From NCBI RefSeq assembly GCF_003610535.1, contig NZ_RAPN01000001.1, positions 3,831,320 to 3,895,319 of the forward strand: a stretch of DNA of 64,000 bases, read 5' to 3'. The first letter of the stretch is position 1. Each line of letters starts with the position of its first letter. Position numbers and translations under genes: made by a program. Source of the DNA: Mangrovibacterium diazotrophicum. Its GTDB lineage: Bacteria; Bacteroidota; Bacteroidia; Bacteroidales; Prolixibacteraceae. Positions 61,346 to 64,000 of the stretch are shown here, piece by piece. The notes beneath the pieces are model-generated. The model saw only the letters and a program-made list of their open reading frames with translations. It did not search any database and was not told where the DNA came from.

Positions 61346-63637
61346 TTATTCTTCATTTCTCTGAGGACGACGATCTCCACCTTCACGGCGAGGTCCGCGG
61401 TCACGATTGTCACGACGATCACCACGGTCGCGGTTGTCACGACGGTCGCCACGATCTCCGCCTTCACGGCGTGGAGGACGTTCGCGTTCCGGACGTTCTA
61501 CATAACCTTCCGGTTTTGGCAGAAGGGCTTTGCGAGATAATTTCAGTTTGTTGTCGCGATCGATGTCCAACAATTTCACTTCAACTTCTTCGCCAACTTT
61601 CAATACATCTTCTGTATTTTGAACGCGTTCCCAGGCAATTTCGGAAACGTGCAACAAACCTTCTTTACCAGGAAGAATCTCGATGAAGGCACCGAAAGTC
61701 GTGATCGACTTCACTTTACCTTTGTAGACTTCTCCTTTTTCAGGCAGAGCAATAATTTTCTTGATGCGTTCTTTGGCAGCTTCCAAAGCATCTTTGTTCA
61801 AGCCCGAAATTTCAACATAACCTTTTTCGTCTTTCTCTTCGATAACGATGGTGGTTTTTGTTTCTTCCTGCAGTTTCTGAATGTTTTTACCTCCAGGGCC
61901 AATGATTGGTCCGATCATTTCTTTCGGAATAATCACGGTTTCAACGCGAGGTACATTCGGTTTGTATTCAGAACGAGGTGTGTCGATCACTTCAAGGATT
62001 TTGCCCATGATGTGTTCGCGGCCTTGTTTTGCTTGCAACAAAGCTTGCGACATTACTTCGTATGACAGACCGTCAACTTTGATGTCCATTTGGGTAGCGG
62101 TGATACCTTTTTCGGTACCGGTTACTTTGAAGTCCATGTCCCCCAAGTGGTCTTCGTCACCAAGGATGTCTGAAAGGATCGCGAATTTGGTGTTACCTTT
62201 ATCGGTAATCAAACCCATTGCGATACCCGATACCGGGCGTTTCATTTGGATACCAGCGTCCATCATGGCCATTGTACCGGCGCAAACCGTTGCCATTGAT
62301 GAAGAACCGTTTGATTCGAGGATGTCAGAAACCACACGAACAACGTATGGGAAATCCTGAGGAATCATGCGTTTCAGTGCGCGGTAAGCCAGGTTACCGT
62401 GACCAATTTCGCGACGGCTCAACCCACGAGGTGTTTTTGCTTCGCCCACACAGAATGGAGGGAAGTTGTAGTGCAAAAGGAATTTTTCAGTTCCCTGAAC
62501 AGTAACACCGTCGATGATTTTTTCATCCATTTTGGTACCCAAAGTCACTGATGACAATGACTGAGTTTCGCCACGGGTGAAGATTGAAGAACCATGAGAT
62601 CCCGGCAGGTAGTCGGTTTCACCCCAAATCGGACGGATTTGAGTTGTGGTACGACCATCCAAACGGATACCTTCGTCCAGAATCATGCGACGCATGGCTT
62701 CTTTTTCCACATCGTGGTAATATTTTTTGATCAGCTTAATGTGCTGGCCCAAATCAATTTCTTCGTTTTCAGCATTGGCTTCTTCGTAAGCAACGATGTA
62801 CTCGTCAACCAATTCTTTGAATGAAGACATACGCAATTGCTTGTCGGCAATACGTTGTGTTGCGATGGCATAGCATTTTTCGTACAAATCAGCGTGTACT
62901 TTTTCGCGCAATACTTCGTCGTTAACTTCGTGGCAATATTCGCGTTTGGCTTTACCAACTTCGGCAGCCAGTTCTTCTTGTGCTTTACAGTGAATGCGGA
63001 TGGCATCGTGTGCGAATTTGATAGCAGCAAGCATATCTTCTTCGGTCACTTCATCCATTTCACCTTCCACCATCATGATGTTCTCGTAAGAAGCACCAAC
63101 CATGATGTCGATATCAGATTCTTTCAGAAGGGCTGCGCTTGGGTTCAGTACGAACTCACCGTTGATCCGGGCAACACGAACTTCAGAAATCGGACATTCA
63201 AAAGGGATATCAGATACCTGGATGGCTGCAGACGCAGCTAAACCGGCTAATGCATCAGGCATAACTTCTTCATCAACCGAGATCAATGAAATCATCACCG
63301 CTGTTTCTGCGTGGTAGTCAGCAGGGAACAGGGGACGCAGTGCACGGTCAACAAGACGTGCAATCAGAATTTCGTCATCCGAAGGACGAGCTTCACGTTT
63401 TAAGAACCCACCAGGGAAACGGCCTGCAGCAGAGAATTTCTCGCGGTAGTCAACCGATACAGGCATAAAATCAACATCTTCTTTGGCTTCTTTGGCCGAT
63501 ACAACTGTTGCTAACAACATGGTACCGCCCATTTTTACAACAACTGCCCCGTCTGCCTGTCGGGCCAGACGTCCGGTTTCGATCGTAATCTGACGACCGT
63601 CGCCCAGGTCAATTGTCTTAATAATTGCTTGACTCAT
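61346..63637 (-). CDS. pnp: Polyribonucleotide nucleotidyltransferase
   Basis: Phosphorolytic 3'-5' RNA exonuclease, degradosome component elsewhere. 763 residues: two RNase PH domains (first with [18 protein letters not shown] near 75-92; second with [14 protein letters not shown] and [19 protein letters not shown]), KH domain ([16 protein letters not shown]) and S1 domain ([20 protein letters not shown]). After the S1 domain (about 710 on) is a ~50-residue tail of repeated Arg/Gly/Asp ([11 protein letters not shown]), intrinsically disordered and probably RNA- or protein-binding. Downstream of rpsO as in E. coli. Confidence 0.97.
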   Translation of the reverse strand: MSQAIIKTIDLGDGRQITIETGRLARQADGAVVVKMGGTMLLATVVSAKEAKEDVDFMPVSVDYREKFSAAGRFPGGFLKREARPSDDEILIARLVDRALRPLFPADYHAETAVMISLISVDEEVMPDALAGLAASAAIQVSDIPFECPISEVRVARINGEFVLNPSAALLKESDIDIMVGASYENIMMVEGEMDEVTEEDMLAAIKFAHDAIRIHCKAQEELAAEVGKAKREYCHEVNDEVLREKVHADLYEKCYAIATQRIADKQLRMSSFKELVDEYIVAYEEANAENEEIDLGQHIKLIKKYYHDVEKEAMRRMILDEGIRLDGRTTTQIRPIWGETDYLPGSHGSSIFTRGETQSLSSVTLGTKMDEKIIDGVTVQGTEKFLLHYNFPPFCVGEAKTPRGLSRREIGHGNLAYRALKRMIPQDFPYVVRVVSDILESNGSSSMATVCAGTMAMMDAGIQMKRPVSGIAMGLITDKGNTKFAILSDILGDEDHLGDMDFKVTGTEKGITATQMDIKVDGLSYEVMSQALLQAKQGREHIMGKILEVIDTPRSEYKPNVPRVETVIIPKEMIGPIIGPGGKNIQKLQEETKTTIVIEEKDEKGYVEISGLNKDALEAAKERIKKIIALPEKGEVYKGKVKSITTFGAFIEILPGKEGLLHVSEIAWERVQNTEDVLKVGEEVEVKLLDIDRDNKLKLSRKALLPKPEGYVERPERERPPRREGGDRGDRRDNRDRGDRRDNRDRGPRREGGDRRPQRNEE

Positions 63638-63701
63638 AAAGTTTTGAACTAAAATTTAACAATTAAAATTGTTTTTGTGTGGTGGTGGGGCTATCAAAAA
63701 T

Positions 63702-63733
63702 AATAAAAGGCAATAAGAATATTGCCTTTTATT
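63702..63733. terminator. 14-base hairpin in the rpsO-pnp gap
   Basis: Perfect stem AATAAAAGGCAATA / TATTGCCTTTTATT with loop AGAA. It follows the rpsO stop by 8 bases. The minus-strand tail (TTTTTGATAG) is T-rich, so it may end rpsO transcription in part, or be an RNase processing site for pnp mRNA as the like-placed hairpin is in E. coli. Confidence 0.7.
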
Positions 63734-63741
63734 GTAAAATT

Positions 63742-64000
63742 TTATCGACGTAAACCAAGCTCTTTTACGATGCTACGATATCTTTCGATATCTTTCTTGG
63801 CTAAGTAGTCTAACAAGTTACGACGCTTACCTACCAGGCTAACCAATGCACGTTGTGTGCTGTAGTCTTTCTTGTTTTTCTTCAAGTGCTCTGTCAGGTG
63901 AGCGATACGGAATGAGAACAAAGCGATCTGACCTTCAGCTGAACCGGTGTCAGTTGCATTTTTCCCAAACTTTTCAAAAAACTCTGTTTTCTTTTCAGAA
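63742..64000 (-). CDS. rpsO: 30S ribosomal protein S15, start beyond the window
   Basis: Partial: 85 residues visible reading to the window edge; a full S15 has 89, so about 3-4 N-terminal residues are missing. Sequence includes TDTGSAEGQIALFSFRIAHL and ends in IERYRSIVKELGLRR, the universal S15 C-terminus. Precedes pnp, the classic rpsO-pnp pair. Confidence 0.96.
   Translation of the reverse strand, partial: SEKKTEFFEKFGKNATDTGSAEGQIALFSFRIAHLTEHLKKNKKDYSTQRALVSLVGKRRNLLDYLAKKDIERYRSIVKELGLRR

Noticed and set aside
1-64000. Search by eye for CRISPR repeats, toxin-antitoxin pairs, restriction genes, transposases and tRNA cloverleafs
   Set aside because: None found; the longer gaps (20311-20645, 53279-53642 and 55711-56046) hold only promoters, terminators or nothing clear. 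A tRNA scan and an HMM search would be needed to be certain.

Overview
The window reads as a stretch of ordinary chromosome from a Bacteroidota bacterium. I infer the Marinilabiliales/Prolixibacteraceae side of Bacteroidales-like organisms, from memory of family look and gene order rather than from a search. Evidence: at least a dozen genes are preceded by the Bacteroidota -7 promoter element TAnnTTTG; Shine-Dalgarno sites are mostly absent; lysine/peptidoglycan synthesis uses LL-diaminopimelate aminotransferase (DapL); and several family types typical of the phylum are present (DUF4783, AIM24/TIGR00266, rhomboid with a DUF6576-like tail, rlmH next to a giant histidine kinase, a MutL with a C-terminal part that looks typical of the lineage). 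No rRNA, tRNA, CRISPR array, insertion sequence, integrase or prophage gene was seen, and base composition looks even throughout.

Layout. 85-3701 (+): cardiolipin synthase, then an overlapping ATP-grasp (RimK-like)/GNAT pair. 3770-9203 (-): sppA, then a tightly packed lpxK-purine nucleoside phosphorylase-prsW-threonine dehydratase operon. 9295-14835 (+): folK, dapL, marC, a secreted CarboxypepD-regulatory-like protein, rluB-type pseudouridine synthase, an ECF sigma factor and its membrane partner. 14840-15097 (-): a small membrane protein. 15335-19474 (+): era, der and a SulP transporter. 19543-20310 (-): AIM24 family. 20646-26099 (+): two tandem membrane-anchored DnaQ-fold exonuclease paralogues, a cNMP/CBS/DUF294 nucleotidyltransferase-like signalling protein, arfB, a YiiX-like cysteine hydrolase lipoprotein and a secreted HExxH protein. 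26123-30268 (-): rlmH and a 1220-residue histidine kinase. 30451-31848 (+): DUF4783 and YihY/BrkB. 31868-36720 (-): two rhomboids, mutL, a small membrane protein and a voltage-gated-type K+ channel. 36836-47328 (+): comM/yifB, a thioester-containing alpha-2-macroglobulin, pbpC and ppa. 47393-53278 (-): lipoprotein, folA, thyA, an orphan sugar-binding lipoprotein, a CNT nucleoside transporter and a bifunctional nuclease. 53643-55710 (+): rplU, rpmA and serS. 56047-64000 (-): TPR lipoprotein, deoxynucleoside kinase, prolyl oligopeptidase, a small membrane protein, pnp and rpsO (cut by the window end).

How it fits together. Translation and RNA functions (era, der, rluB, arfB, rlmH, rplU, rpmA, serS, pnp, rpsO) and nucleotide/folate functions (folK, folA, thyA, PNP, CNT transporter, deoxynucleoside kinase) dominate, with envelope functions between them (cls, lpxK, sppA, A2M-PbpC). 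The parts that merit a second look are the exonuclease/pseudo-exonuclease/DUF294 cassette at 20646-24225, two genes whose promoter -7 box sits only 6 bases before the start codon (leaderless mRNAs), the ATP-grasp/GNAT pair, the palindrome and partial copy upstream of rplU, a terminator abutting the deoxynucleoside kinase start codon, and a 7 x 7-base repeat between convergent genes. I did not find a clear defence island or a plainly new multi-gene system; the exonuclease cassette is the nearest candidate.
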